The translations under genes were made by a program, and so were the position numbers. The notes under the pieces are model-generated. The model was not told the DNA's origin and ran no database searches. It worked only from the letters and a program-made list of their open reading frames with translations. From Arthrobacter sp. ISL-5 (lineage in GTDB: Bacteria; Actinomycetota; Actinomycetes; Actinomycetales; Micrococcaceae): a stretch of 64,000 nucleotides of DNA. The stretch spans positions 1-64,000 of the forward strand of contig NZ_JAGGPM010000014.1 of NCBI RefSeq assembly GCF_018613835.1. Reading direction: 5' to 3'. Positions 1 through 8,787 of this stretch are shown piece after piece; position 1 is the first letter of the stretch, and the number at the start of each line of letters is the position of its first letter.

Positions 1-130
1 AAGCTCCATTTTCCTTGAAAAGGCGGGCATTCTCGGTTTAAATCGCCGACCGAAACCCAACCAACATCGGTGGATCAAGGCTTAGGCGTCGGCTGCTGGC
101 CACCCTGGCCCGGGCTGAAACGCAAAAGCG

Positions 131-177
131 GCCCCGCACCGCATGAGCGGCCCCGGGCAGGGCCGTTCGTGCGGGGC
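131..177 (-). terminator. Terminator of asd
   Basis: A 9-bp outer stem (131-139 with 169-177) encloses an inner GC-rich stem (148-153 with 160-165). Read on the minus strand it is followed by a short T-rich stretch (CGCTTTTGCG). It lies just past the asd stop codon. Positions 1-130 hold nothing else I can support. Confidence 0.7.
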
Positions 178-197
178 AGGGCCGCCAGAGCTGGTGG

Positions 198-1328
198 CTA
201 TAGAGTGCCGGTCGCGATGTTCAGCATGCGCCGGAGAGGCTCGGCTGCACCCCACAGGAGCTGGTCGCCCACAGTGAAGGCGCTGATGTACTGCGGGCCC
301 ATCTCCAGCTTGCGGATGCGGCCCACCGGGATGTCCAGGGTGCCGGAGGCAGCCACCGGGGTGAGGTCGGCCATCGACGCTTCCTTGGTGTTGGGGACAA
401 CCTTGGCCCACTCGTTGTCTTCATCGAGCAGCTTCTCGATTTCGGCAACGGACAGGTCTTCGCGCAGCTTGAGGGTGAGCGCCTGGGAGTGCGAACGCAT
501 GGCGCCGATCCGGATGCACAGGCCGTCCATGACGATGTGGTTCTCATCGGAGGTGCCGAGGATCTTGTTGGTCTCGACACCTGCCTTCCACTCTTCCTTG
601 GACTGGCCGTTCCCCAGGTCCGCGTCGATCCAGGGGATCAGGGAACCGGCCAGCGGAACGCCGAACTGCGTGGCGTCGATGTCGGTGCGCTGGTGGGCCA
701 GGACCTTGCGGTCGATGTCCAGAATGGCCGACGCCGGGTCGTCCAGTTCCGTGCTGACCTCGGCATTGAGCGTGCCGAACTGGCTGAGGAGCTCGCGCAT
801 GTGCCGTGCACCGCCGCCGGACGCAGCCTGGTAGGTCATGGACGTGCCCCACTCGACGAGGCCGTTCTTGAACAGGCCGCCGAGGCCCATCAGCATGCAG
901 GACACGGTGCAGTTGCCGCCGATGAAGTCCTTGGTGCCGTTGGCGAGGCCTTTGTCGATGACGTCGCGGTTGATCGGGTCCAGCACGATGATGGAGTCAT
1001 CGTTCATGCGCAGCGTCGAGGCGGCGTCGATCCAGAGGCCGTCCCAGCCGCGGCTGCGCAGCTCGCCGTGGACCTGCTTGGTGTAGTCGCCGCCCTGGGC
1101 GGTGACGATAATCGGCAGCTTCGCCAGCGTCTCGACGTCGAACGCGTCTTCGAGCTTGCCGGCCCCGTCTGCAAACGACGGGGCGGCACCTCCTGCGTTT
1201 GAGGTGGAGAAAAATACCGGGTTGATGTTGGCGAAGTCGCCCTCGTCCTGCATGCGCTGCATCAGGACGGAACCGACCATGCCACGCCAACCGACCAGTC
1301 CAACGGACGGAGTAGCTGCTGTAGTCAT
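198..1328 (-). CDS. asd: Aspartate-semialdehyde dehydrogenase
   Basis: Reduces aspartyl phosphate to aspartate semialdehyde with NADPH, the branch point to lysine/diaminopimelate, threonine and methionine. It has 376 residues, full length. The N-terminal dinucleotide-binding motif is [11 protein letters not shown] (about residues 10-20), the catalytic cysteine is C140 in GGNCTVS, and [13 protein letters not shown] follows. From memory these motifs match the E. coli-type Asd much better than the shorter mycobacterial type. The start is ATG with no clear Shine-Dalgarno site, but a -10-like TAAACT sits six bases upstream, so the mRNA is probably leaderless. It is a single-gene unit. Confidence 0.96.
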   Translation of the reverse strand: MTTAATPSVGLVGWRGMVGSVLMQRMQDEGDFANINPVFFSTSNAGGAAPSFADGAGKLEDAFDVETLAKLPIIVTAQGGDYTKQVHGELRSRGWDGLWIDAASTLRMNDDSIIVLDPINRDVIDKGLANGTKDFIGGNCTVSCMLMGLGGLFKNGLVEWGTSMTYQAASGGGARHMRELLSQFGTLNAEVSTELDDPASAILDIDRKVLAHQRTDIDATQFGVPLAGSLIPWIDADLGNGQSKEEWKAGVETNKILGTSDENHIVMDGLCIRIGAMRSHSQALTLKLREDLSVAEIEKLLDEDNEWAKVVPNTKEASMADLTPVAASGTLDIPVGRIRKLEMGPQYISAFTVGDQLLWGAAEPLRRMLNIATGTL

Positions 1329-1334
1329 TGGGCC

Positions 1335-1340
1335 AGTTTA
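1335..1340 (-). promoter_or_regulatory. -10 box of a leaderless asd promoter
   Basis: On the minus strand TAAACT is followed by six bases and the asd ATG. With the usual 6-7 nt from -10 to +1, transcription would begin at the start codon. Inferred from spacing only. Confidence 0.5.
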
Positions 1341-1412
1341 GACTTTGGAACCGGCCGGGCGCAGTCGGTTACGTCACTCCCTGGCTCAGCCGGATTCGTC
1401 GGAGGGGTAAAG

Positions 1413-1772
1413 CTACTCAACGGGGCGGGCCAGGTTGCTGGCTTTCCGCAGCTTCTCGGCCCGCCGCTCCTTGAAATAGCTGGCCCAAGCGAAAGTGAAG
1501 GGATAGAGGCATGCGGGAAACACCCACCATACTTCGCCCAGAATGTGCCACGTACCCTGGATGGCGATCTGGACGACGCCGTAGATGAGGCCTCCCATGC
1601 AGGCGGTGAGGAGGATGGCAAGGAAGAGCAGGCCGCCGGAGCTGTTGACGGGCTTGACCAGGCCGCCGCCGTCGTCTTTGCGGACTCCGTATTCGGCCGG
1701 CGTGTAGCCGACCATCTCGCCGTTCTCCGCCCTGCGGTAGATCAGCTGGTCGTTTGAATTGCGGGACGGCAC
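1413..1772 (-). CDS. Small two-TM membrane protein, third gene of the WXG100 cassette
   Basis: About 119 residues from a GTG start at 1772. Longer in-frame starts overlap the upstream gene and give low-complexity sequence, so they are unlikely. AGGA lies ten bases before the GTG. A soluble N-terminus (SRNSNDQLIYRRAENGEMVG) is followed by two hydrophobic segments, roughly residues 40-65 and 75-95, and a basic tail with KERRAEKLRK. No family was recognised. It is the last gene of a minus-strand trio after the WXG100 protein and an acidic 217-residue protein. A membrane immunity or anchoring role is only an inference from position. Confidence 0.7.
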   Translation of the reverse strand: MPSRNSNDQLIYRRAENGEMVGYTPAEYGVRKDDGGGLVKPVNSSGGLLFLAILLTACMGGLIYGVVQIAIQGTWHILGEVWWVFPACLYPFTFAWASYFKERRAEKLRKASNLARPVE

Positions 1773-1800
1773 GTAGCCGGGGTCCTGCGGAACTCCCTGG

Positions 1801-2454
1801 CTACGCCGCGCCACGGGTATCCTCGATCGCGGCGAGCAGCCCGGCGTCGTCCAGGCCCGCGGTTTCAGCGACCTCATCCTTGTCGAAGTCCGGGATGCCG
1901 GTAGTCCAGGTGTCGTCTTCACGCCGGATCAGCAGGTGCTGTTCCGAACCCACGGTTTTGAATACGAGATACGCGGAACCGCCTTGGTTCTGCTCGACAT
2001 GCTGCCGCACCACTCGAAGAGTCGCTTCCGCGGGCGTGATGGCGGGGTCTTGGGCAAAGACGAACCAGGTTCCCAGCAGCCGTGGCTGGAGCATCAGGGA
2101 CACTCCCGGTGCTTCCAGGAGAGCCACGTTGTCCATGGTTTCGCCGGTCAGAAGGGAGATTTCCGTCCAACGGGTCGCTTTTCCGAGGGCTGTGGCGACT
2201 GCGGCTGCGACTCCGGTCACGCCCAGGTCCCCGTCCTCGTCGACGGTTGCCATGTCCCGCGCCATCAGCGACGAGGCGCCGGCGGTGGACAAGGTAACGT
2301 CGTCCACCATTTCCTCGGCACGGAAGACGCTGACGGATCGGTCCCGGGCCGGCCCTTCGAAAACATTGAGCAGATAGGCAAACTCGCCCACACCGAAGCC
2401 GATGACGTCGACGCCGAGGCGAGGCTCCTGCTGGGTCTGGTCCTGAACAGTCAT
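1801..2454 (-). CDS. Acidic soluble protein next to the WXG100 gene
   Basis: 217 residues, acidic, with no signal peptide or TM segment. AGGAG sits six bases before the ATG, and only nine bases separate it from the stop of the WXG100 protein upstream, so the two are surely co-transcribed. It appears to have two halves: an N-terminal half with a DVIGFGVGEF start and a C-terminal half around GTWFVFAQDP and HLLIRREDDTW. I do not recognise the family and see no EspG signature. By context it could be a chaperone, adaptor or immunity partner of the WXG100 protein. Confidence 0.8.
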   Translation of the reverse strand: MTVQDQTQQEPRLGVDVIGFGVGEFAYLLNVFEGPARDRSVSVFRAEEMVDDVTLSTAGASSLMARDMATVDEDGDLGVTGVAAAVATALGKATRWTEISLLTGETMDNVALLEAPGVSLMLQPRLLGTWFVFAQDPAITPAEATLRVVRQHVEQNQGGSAYLVFKTVGSEQHLLIRREDDTWTTGIPDFDKDEVAETAGLDDAGLLAAIEDTRGAA

Positions 2455-2463
2455 GCTGGTCTC

Positions 2464-3537
2464 CTAATCGCCGAACCCGAAGAACTTACCCACGGACTTG
2501 CCCGCGTCTTTTAGCGTATCCGCCGTATCGCTGACGAACTTACCGGGATCCTTCACAGCGTTGACGATGCCCTCGCCGACGTTCTTTCCTACGCTGCTGA
2601 TGGTGTCCCAGTTCTCGTATATGGCAATACCGACGCTGGCGACCTGGCAGACGGTCCCGGCCGGTGGCGGCAGGAAGCATCCGATGCCGAGGGCTGTCTT
2701 GCCCACGCCGGCAAGTCCACCCTGGACATCGCCCGTGGAAAAGCTCTTGTACGAGTCGTAGGCACTGAACCCAACGCCGGCCCAGCCAAGTCCCCGGGCG
2801 AGCCCAGACTTGCCGAGCCATTCAAGCTTCGTTCCCGCACCGATCAAGGCCTTTTCTTCCAATACCGGGGCGAGCCTCTCCAGCGGCCCAAAGTGCTTGT
2901 TGAGGTTCTTCAGGGAGGTAATGTCCGAAGCCTTCTCGGCGAGGCCGACCCCGCGGCTTGCTTTCGAGGACTCCCTCAGGAGGTCCTCGAGAGCGCGGGT
3001 CCCTTTTGTGGACTGCAGCAGGTTGCGGCTATCAAAAACGGGGCCGCCGAGCCGGTGCTGGCCCTTGGTCAGCGCCTTGATGAAGTCCGCCCGCTGGTTC
3101 TTGAGCACCCAACCGTATTGGCCTACGTGTTTGGCCACGGTGAAGGGTGCCTTGATGAGCTTGTGGATGTTCATTGCGTTGGCAAGCAACAGGCCGCCCG
3201 CTGCGCCTGCCAGCGTCCCGCCGGGGTCGCTGATGGTGCCCGGTCCGCCGCCCGAGCCGGGAGCGGCGTCACTGGCCCTTTCCTGCTCGTTGGCATTCTC
3301 GAGGAGCTTCCGGGATTCCTGTTTCAGCCGGGACGCTGTTTGCTGGATGAGGGTCCGGTGGCTGCCGTTCCAATCGGAGCGGAACTGGCTGGCGTCTTGG
3401 CCCTTCCATGAAGGGTTGTTGTTGATCTGGTTGGTCAGCTGCGTCGACGTCTGCAGCAGGTTGTCTGAGACCTTCCCGAACTGCTGAGCGAGCGTCCGCA
3501 GCTGGGCGACATCCGCGCCCCACAAGTCACCTGCCAC
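2464..3537 (-). CDS. WXG100-domain protein, putative type VII secretion substrate
   Basis: 357 residues from the GTG at 3537, which has a G-rich Shine-Dalgarno (GGGGG) ten bases upstream. The frame stays open upstream, but that sequence does not fit the domain. Residues ~1-95 form a helical hairpin typical of WXG100/ESAT-6-like proteins, with the turn motif in NPSWKGQDASQFRSDW. A Gly/Pro/Ser linker (about 100-120) follows. The C-terminal part is glycine-rich and partly hydrophobic (GWAGVGFSAYDSY, GLAGVGKTALGIG, VCQVASVGIAIYENWD), then an amphipathic Lys-rich tail. This resembles long secreted WXG100 proteins with a membrane-active C-terminus. No eccC or other secretion genes lie in the window. 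The toxin role is inference. Confidence 0.8.
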   Translation of the reverse strand: MAGDLWGADVAQLRTLAQQFGKVSDNLLQTSTQLTNQINNNPSWKGQDASQFRSDWNGSHRTLIQQTASRLKQESRKLLENANEQERASDAAPGSGGGPGTISDPGGTLAGAAGGLLLANAMNIHKLIKAPFTVAKHVGQYGWVLKNQRADFIKALTKGQHRLGGPVFDSRNLLQSTKGTRALEDLLRESSKASRGVGLAEKASDITSLKNLNKHFGPLERLAPVLEEKALIGAGTKLEWLGKSGLARGLGWAGVGFSAYDSYKSFSTGDVQGGLAGVGKTALGIGCFLPPPAGTVCQVASVGIAIYENWDTISSVGKNVGEGIVNAVKDPGKFVSDTADTLKDAGKSVGKFFGFGD

Positions 3538-3607
3538 GTGGCATCTACCCCCAAATAAGTGTGCGCCCGGTTTTGCGCGCTGGCTGCTGAATTCTTGGAC
3601 CACTCTA

Positions 3608-3669
3608 GTTCCGGCTGGCCGAGGCCGCGATGGGCAGCGCTCCCCATCGCGGCCTTGGCCAGCCGGAAC
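3608..3669. terminator. 27-bp near-perfect stem-loop
   Basis: Arms 3608-3634 and 3643-3669 pair over 27 bp with one G-T wobble and an 8-base loop. It lies just downstream of the thyA-folA-small protein operon and upstream of the WXG100 gene, both minus. There is no U-tract on either side. Probably a terminator, though the length is unusual. Confidence 0.65.
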
Positions 3670-3678
3670 GGGCCGGGA

Positions 3679-3897
3679 CTACTGGTGGTCGGTCTCCTCC
3701 AGCAGGGCGCTCTTGCGGGCGCGCAGCGCGAAAAAGGCTCCGAAGGCAAACACCTGTGTCACCACGACGAGCACTATGATGCCCGCTATCTTGTTTCCGC
3801 CCAGGATCATGGTCAGACCAACGATCGCGGACAGCAGGGCCAGCAGCGGCAACAGCATGTAGCCGAGCACAAAGAGGGTTTCCGGTTTCCTGAGCAT
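3679..3897 (-). CDS. Small membrane protein, two TM segments
   Basis: 72 residues. It has two hydrophobic helices (about residues 8-32 and 38-58) separated by a GGNK turn, and a charged tail RARKSALLEETDHQ. Its ATG begins three bases after the folA stop codon and uses an AAGG inside folA, so it is the third gene of the thyA-folA operon. Function unknown. The long stem-loop at 3608-3669 closes the operon. Confidence 0.8.
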   Translation of the reverse strand: MLRKPETLFVLGYMLLPLLALLSAIVGLTMILGGNKIAGIIVLVVVTQVFAFGAFFALRARKSALLEETDHQ

Positions 3898-3900
3898 GTC

Positions 3901-4485
3901 TCAGCCTTCCCTGCGGTTCCACTTGGTGAAGCGGTAGCGGGTGCCGTTGGCTGCCGTCAGCCAGCCTTCGCCGGGTACCGAAGCGCCCGGTTCCCAGGCG
4001 TCGTCGAGCTCCGGGGCGTGCGTATCGCCGTCGGCCTCGACGTCGATGGTGGTGACCACCGCAACGTTCGCAAGTTCTGTCGACTGCTCGAAGATTTCGC
4101 CGCCGCCCACGATCCAGACGGCCTCAAAGCCGGGCGCAAACTGAGACTCCAGCAACGCGTCGTCCAGGGATTTAACGACGACGGCGCCCTCCGCCTCGGG
4201 CGTCTCGCCCCAGCCGTCCTGGCGGGTTATGACGATGTTGGTCCGGTTTGGCAGCGGGCGGTACTTCTCGGGGAAGGACAGCCACGTCTTGCGGCCCATG
4301 ATGACGGGATGCCCGCTCGTCACCTTGGTGAAATGCTTCATGTCCTCCGGCAGGTTCCAGGGCATGTCGCCATCTTTGCCGATGACTCCGGACGTGGTCT
4401 GCGCCCAGATCAGCCCGATTCCGGCCGTGTTCGCAGCGATCTCGTCGCTGAAGGTCTGCGGGTCCATGATCTCCTCGGTGCTCAT
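3901..4485 (-). CDS. folA: Dihydrofolate reductase
   Basis: Reduces dihydrofolate to tetrahydrofolate with NADPH, renewing the cofactor oxidised by ThyA. About 194 residues. Motifs are [20 protein letters not shown] (substrate and nicotinamide pocket), the catalytic acid in NLPEDM, GRKTW, and the NADPH-binding [11 protein letters not shown]. The ATG overlaps the thyA stop as ATGA (4482-4485), which fits translational coupling. A second ATG at 4467 would give a more usual N-terminus of 188 residues. The open frame upstream of 4485 runs inside thyA and is not coding. Confidence 0.94.
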   Translation of the reverse strand: MSTEEIMDPQTFSDEIAANTAGIGLIWAQTTSGVIGKDGDMPWNLPEDMKHFTKVTSGHPVIMGRKTWLSFPEKYRPLPNRTNIVITRQDGWGETPEAEGAVVVKSLDDALLESQFAPGFEAVWIVGGGEIFEQSTELANVAVVTTIDVEADGDTHAPELDDAWEPGASVPGEGWLTAANGTRYRFTKWNRREG

Positions 4486-5285
4486 ACGGCGATCGGCGCC
4501 TTGATCGTGGGGTGGTGCCGGTAGCCGACCACTTCGAAGTCGTCCAGCGTGTAGTCGAAGATCGAGTCGGGCTTCCGGGTGATCTTCAGCTGCGGGTATT
4601 CGTACGGTTCCCGGTCCAGCTGCTTCAGGACCTGGTCCATGTGGTTGTCGTAGATGTGGACGTCGCCGCCGGTCCAGACGAATTCGCCGGGCTCGAGCCC
4701 GGTCTGCTGCGCCAGCATGCAGGTCAGCAGGGCATAGGAGGCGATGTTGAATGGCACGCCCAGGAACATGTCCGCCGACCGCTGGTACAGCTGGCAGGAG
4801 AGCTTGCCGCCGGCCACGTAGAACTGGAAGAACGCGTGGCAGGGCGGCAGGGCCATGTCCTTGAGTTCCGCGACGTTCCAGGCCGACACGATGTGCCGGC
4901 GTGAATCCGGGTTGGCCTTCAGGTTTTCGACGAGCTCCGCCATCTGGTCGATGTGGCCGCCGTCCGGGGTGGGCCAGCTGCGCCACTGGACGCCGTACAC
5001 CGGCCCGAGTTCGCCGTCGGCGTCAGCCCATTCGTTCCAGATGGTGACGCCCTGGTCCTGCATCCACTTCACATTGGTGTCGCCCCGCAGGAACCACAGC
5101 AGTTCCACGGCAACGGACTTGAAGTGCACCCGCTTGGTGGTGATCAGCGGGAAACTCTGGCTCAGGTCAAAGCGCATCTGACGCCCGAATACGCTGCTGG
5201 TGCCCGTTCCAGTGCGGTCGGATTTGTGCGTGCCGTTGGCCATGACGTCGCGCAGAAGGTCTTCATAAGGCGTAGGGATGCTCAC
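4482..5285 (-). CDS. thyA: Thymidylate synthase
   Basis: Methylates dUMP to dTMP using methylenetetrahydrofolate and producing dihydrofolate, which the next gene's enzyme recycles. 267 residues, close to E. coli ThyA. It shows the phosphate-binding [18 protein letters not shown], the catalytic cysteine C149 in [25 protein letters not shown] and the dUMP-contacting [10 protein letters not shown]. The start is GTG. TAGACT lies exactly six bases upstream and there is no Shine-Dalgarno, so the transcript is probably leaderless. Confidence 0.97.
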   Translation of the reverse strand: MSIPTPYEDLLRDVMANGTHKSDRTGTGTSSVFGRQMRFDLSQSFPLITTKRVHFKSVAVELLWFLRGDTNVKWMQDQGVTIWNEWADADGELGPVYGVQWRSWPTPDGGHIDQMAELVENLKANPDSRRHIVSAWNVAELKDMALPPCHAFFQFYVAGGKLSCQLYQRSADMFLGVPFNIASYALLTCMLAQQTGLEPGEFVWTGGDVHIYDNHMDQVLKQLDREPYEYPQLKITRKPDSIFDYTLDDFEVVGYRHHPTIKAPIAV

Positions 5286-5291
5286 GCGTCC

Positions 5292-5297
5292 AGTCTA
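5292..5297 (-). promoter_or_regulatory. -10 box of a leaderless thyA promoter
   Basis: TAGACT on the minus strand, six bases before the GTG of thyA. The same hexamer appears before the tRNA-Trp, rpsL, tuf and secY genes here. Confidence 0.55.
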
Positions 5298-5453
5298 CTA
5301 ACACGTTTCGCTGGCGCAGTTTGCGCCGCGTTATGCCCGTGTCACGGTTGCTGCGCCGTGCCACGGCCCGGCGCAGAGGAGGAGTTCCGGGGCCCGTCAT
5401 CGGACGCGTTCCAGGAGGGAACGGGCCAGAAAGAGGGAGTGGACCGGAAGCCC

Positions 5454-6425
5454 TCAGTCGTCGAACGGCTTGAACTGTTCCACGGCCACGACCTTGCTCT
5501 TGCTGCCGTGTGCCACGTGGCAGATCACCATTTCCCCCGGCGCCAGGTACGGGTCGGCGCCCGGAAGCAGGCCCTTCAGCCTCGTGTTCATGTACACGCC
5601 GATCTGGTTCAGGACGGTCGGCAGCGCGGGCCGGTGCGTGCACAGCACCACGGCGCGCTGCTTGTCGAACAGGGCCTCAACAGTCGCCGCCGTTTTCCGG
5701 GGGTTCCGGGCGTGACGGTGCTCCGTCAGCGCGTCCACGAGCTTCACCTTCGCGTCCGCGGCCTTGGCATACGGCGCGATCGTGGCCACGCACCGCTCCC
5801 AGGGGCTGCTGACCACACGCAGCGGCTTCCATACCCTCAGCAGCCGGCGCACGGCCTGGGCCTGCCGCAGGCCAGTGGCGGCCAGCGGCCGCTCGCCCTC
5901 GGCCTTGGTCCACGAGGACCTCGGCTTCGCCTTGGCATGGCGCACGATCACCAGCGGCCAGGTATGCAGTTCCTTCCGGGAATGCGCCGCCACCAGGAAC
6001 TCAAGGGGCCCTATGTCGGAGGGGTTGGACAGCATCGACGCCGCCCGCTCCGGGGTGCACCACATGACGCTGTCCACTTCCTTGCCGTCGGGGCGCAGCG
6101 GAGAGCCGGTCACTTCCACGGCCCAGTAGTGCACTACCTTCAGCCCCGCCGGAACGTGATAGTGGATGGGCGGGAGCGGAATCCCCAAGGGCGCCTGCAG
6201 CCCGATCTCCTCCTCCACCTCGCGGGAAGCGCATTCGGGCACGGTTTCGCCGGCATCGAGCTTGCCTTTTGGCCAGGACCAATCGTCGTAACGGGGCCGG
6301 TGGATCAGGAGGACTTCCAGCTGGTCCTTCTTGACACGCCAAGGCAGGGCGCCGGCCGCCGTGACGGCGATCGGCTCGCCCGGGTGGTCGGTCTGATCCG
6401 CTGTGGGTGAGTCGCTGCTCTTCAA
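5454..6425 (-). CDS. Nudix hydrolase fused to a histidine phosphatase (MutT1 type)
   Basis: About 323 residues from a TTG at 6425, with AGGA eight bases upstream and 10 bases after the ppk stop. The N-terminal domain (about 20-150) has a complete Nudix box, G-KLDAG-E-TVPECAS-REVEEEIG. The C-terminal domain (about 165-310) is a SixA/phosphoglycerate mutase-like histidine phosphatase with VIVRHAKAK and a second histidine in VVLCTHRPALP. Mycobacterial MutT1 has this architecture and hydrolyses 8-oxo-(d)GTP and diadenosine polyphosphates. The open frame upstream of 6425 is only the ppk antiframe. It probably cleans damaged or signalling nucleotides. Confidence 0.88.
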   Translation of the reverse strand: MKSSDSPTADQTDHPGEPIAVTAAGALPWRVKKDQLEVLLIHRPRYDDWSWPKGKLDAGETVPECASREVEEEIGLQAPLGIPLPPIHYHVPAGLKVVHYWAVEVTGSPLRPDGKEVDSVMWCTPERAASMLSNPSDIGPLEFLVAAHSRKELHTWPLVIVRHAKAKPRSSWTKAEGERPLAATGLRQAQAVRRLLRVWKPLRVVSSPWERCVATIAPYAKAADAKVKLVDALTEHRHARNPRKTAATVEALFDKQRAVVLCTHRPALPTVLNQIGVYMNTRLKGLLPGADPYLAPGEMVICHVAHGSKSKVVAVEQFKPFDD

Positions 6426-6435
6426 AGGCCGGGTC

Positions 6436-8682
6436 CTACCGCCTGGCGAGGGCGCGCTGCCGGGAGCGTGAAGCCAGGAGCCAGGACTGGACGTCGTCAA
6501 GATTCCCGTCCTCGCCAATGTGGTGGCGCGCCCATTCTCCCTGGCTGTCGAGGTGCCAGCTGGATGTCTCGGGGTCCATGTACCGGGCCAGCAGATCGGT
6601 GACGTATGCGGTGTCCTCACCGCCGGACAGCTGGACCAGCGCCTCAACCCGGCGGTCCAGGTTCCGGTGCATCATGTCCGCCGAGCCGATGTAGACCACG
6701 GGGTCACCGGCGTTGGCGAAGGCGAACACGCGTGAATGCTCCAGGAAGCGGCCTAGGACGGACCGCACCGTGATGTTCTCGCTCAGCCCGGGAACACCCG
6801 GACGCAGCGAGCAGATGCCGCGGACAATAACGTCCACCTTCACGCCCGCCTGGGAGGCGCGGTAGAGGGAATCGATGATGGCCTCGTCCACGATGGAGTT
6901 GACCTTGATCTGGACGCGGGCCGGTATGCCGGCCCGGGCGTTCCGGATTTCCCCTTCAATCCTGTCGATCAGGCCGGAACGCACCGAGCGCGGAGCCACC
7001 AGGAGCCGCTTGAACGTTGACTTCGGGGCGTAGCCGGAGAGCTGGTTGAAGAGCTTGGACAGGTCCTCGCCCACCTGCTCGTTGGCCGTCAGGAGCCCGA
7101 GGTCCTCGTAGTAGCGGGCCGTGCGGGGATGGTAGTTGCCCGTTCCGATGTGGCAGTACCGCCGCAGTCCGTCCACTTCCTGGCGGACCACCAGGGACAG
7201 CTTGCAGTGCGTCTTCAGGCCCACGATGCCGTAGACCACGTGGACTCCGGCCTGTTCGAGCTTGCGGGCCCACGAAATGTTGGCCTGCTCGTCGAAGCGT
7301 GCCTTGATCTCCACGAGCGCCAGCACCTGCTTGCCGGCCTCGGCGGCGTCGATGAGGGCATCAACGATGGGGGAGTCGCCCGAGGTGCGGTACAGGGTCT
7401 GCTTGATGGCCTGGACCTTCGGATCCGCCGCGGCCTGTTCCAGGAAGGCCTGGACGGAGGTGGAGAACGAATCGTAGGGGTGGTGCAGCAGGATGTCCCG
7501 GCGGCGCATCGCAGCGAAGACGTTCGCGGCCTTGGACGTTTCAGATTCGTTGAGGTACCGGGAAGTGTGCGGCACGTGCTTGGGATAGTGCAGGTCCGCG
7601 CGGTCAATGCCGGCAATCACCGACAGCCCGCGGAGGTCAAGCGGCGCGGGAACGGAGTAGACCTCCGATTCCTCCACACCCAGCTCGCGGATCAGCAGGG
7701 CCCGGATGTTCGGGTTGATGTCATTGGTGACCTCGAGCCGGACGGGCGGGCCGAACCGGCGGCGCAGCAGTTCCTTCTCGAGGGCCTGCAGGAGGTTTTC
7801 GGCGTCGTCTTCCTCCACCTCCACGTCCTCGTTGCGGGTCACACGGAAGGTGTGATGTTCCAGGACTTCCATGCCGGCGAACAGCTGGTCCAGATGGACG
7901 GCGATGACTTCTTCAAGGGCGATGAACCGGGCAACCCGGCCCGGCACGGACCCGGCCCGCGGCCCGTCGATCGAGATCAGGCGAGGCAACTGGTCCGGCA
8001 CCTTGACGCGGGCGAAGAGTTCCTTGTCGCTGACAGGGTTCCGGACCACCACGGCAAGGTTCAGCGAGAGCCCGGAGATGTACGGGAACGGGTGCGCAGG
8101 GTCCACAGCCAGCGGGGTGAGGATGGGGAAGACCTTTTCAGCGAACATGGCGCTGAGGCGGTGCTGGGCCTGGTCGTCGAGTTCGTCCCAGTGCATGAGA
8201 TGGATGTGCTCATAGGCCAGTGCGGGCCGGATCTGCTCGGCGTAGACCTGGGCGTGCCGCTGCTGGAGCCGGTGGGCGGCGTCGCCGATCTGCTCGAGGA
8301 CCTGCACCGGGCTGAGGCCGGCAGGGGAGGGGACGGCCAGGCCGGTGGCGATTCGCCGCTTCAGGCCGGCCACGCGCACCATGAAGAATTCGTCCAGGTT
8401 GGACGCGAAGATGGACAGGAAGCTGACCCGCTCGAGGAGGTAGAGGTCGGGGTCTTCCGCGAGCTCCAGGACTCGGGCGTTAAAGGCCAGCCAGCTCAGT
8501 TCGCGGTCCAGGAACCGGTCCGGGCTGATTTCGCCCTCAGGCTCCAGGATGGCCGCGAATTCCGGGATGTCGATCCGGTCCTGGGTGGCGCGGGACGCCG
8601 GCACTTCGGAAGAACCGAAACGGGCGCGCGCTGGGGCCGCCGTGATTTCGGTGGTGGCTGTTCCGGCGGATTCCGGTTGCAT
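6436..8682 (-). CDS. ppk: Polyphosphate kinase
   Basis: Makes inorganic polyphosphate reversibly from ATP. 748 residues, the usual Ppk1 size. After a ~45-residue variable N-terminus comes [20 protein letters not shown], then [19 protein letters not shown] sequence. The catalytic-histidine region is in [20 protein letters not shown], and conserved [14 protein letters not shown] is near the end. AAGGAG lies five bases before the ATG. It is the first gene of a ppk-mutT1 operon, a pairing that links polyphosphate synthesis with nucleotide polyphosphate hydrolysis. Confidence 0.96.
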   Translation of the reverse strand: MQPESAGTATTEITAAPARARFGSSEVPASRATQDRIDIPEFAAILEPEGEISPDRFLDRELSWLAFNARVLELAEDPDLYLLERVSFLSIFASNLDEFFMVRVAGLKRRIATGLAVPSPAGLSPVQVLEQIGDAAHRLQQRHAQVYAEQIRPALAYEHIHLMHWDELDDQAQHRLSAMFAEKVFPILTPLAVDPAHPFPYISGLSLNLAVVVRNPVSDKELFARVKVPDQLPRLISIDGPRAGSVPGRVARFIALEEVIAVHLDQLFAGMEVLEHHTFRVTRNEDVEVEEDDAENLLQALEKELLRRRFGPPVRLEVTNDINPNIRALLIRELGVEESEVYSVPAPLDLRGLSVIAGIDRADLHYPKHVPHTSRYLNESETSKAANVFAAMRRRDILLHHPYDSFSTSVQAFLEQAAADPKVQAIKQTLYRTSGDSPIVDALIDAAEAGKQVLALVEIKARFDEQANISWARKLEQAGVHVVYGIVGLKTHCKLSLVVRQEVDGLRRYCHIGTGNYHPRTARYYEDLGLLTANEQVGEDLSKLFNQLSGYAPKSTFKRLLVAPRSVRSGLIDRIEGEIRNARAGIPARVQIKVNSIVDEAIIDSLYRASQAGVKVDVIVRGICSLRPGVPGLSENITVRSVLGRFLEHSRVFAFANAGDPVVYIGSADMMHRNLDRRVEALVQLSGGEDTAYVTDLLARYMDPETSSWHLDSQGEWARHHIGEDGNLDDVQSWLLASRSRQRALARR

Positions 8683-8787
8683 GCGCTCTCCTTGATGCTG
8701 ACGGGATTTAGCTTCAACCTTACAAGCTTTCGCCCCGGCGGGACCCGCAGATTTCAGCGGGTCCGGCCTGTGCGTCGAATGACTTGA

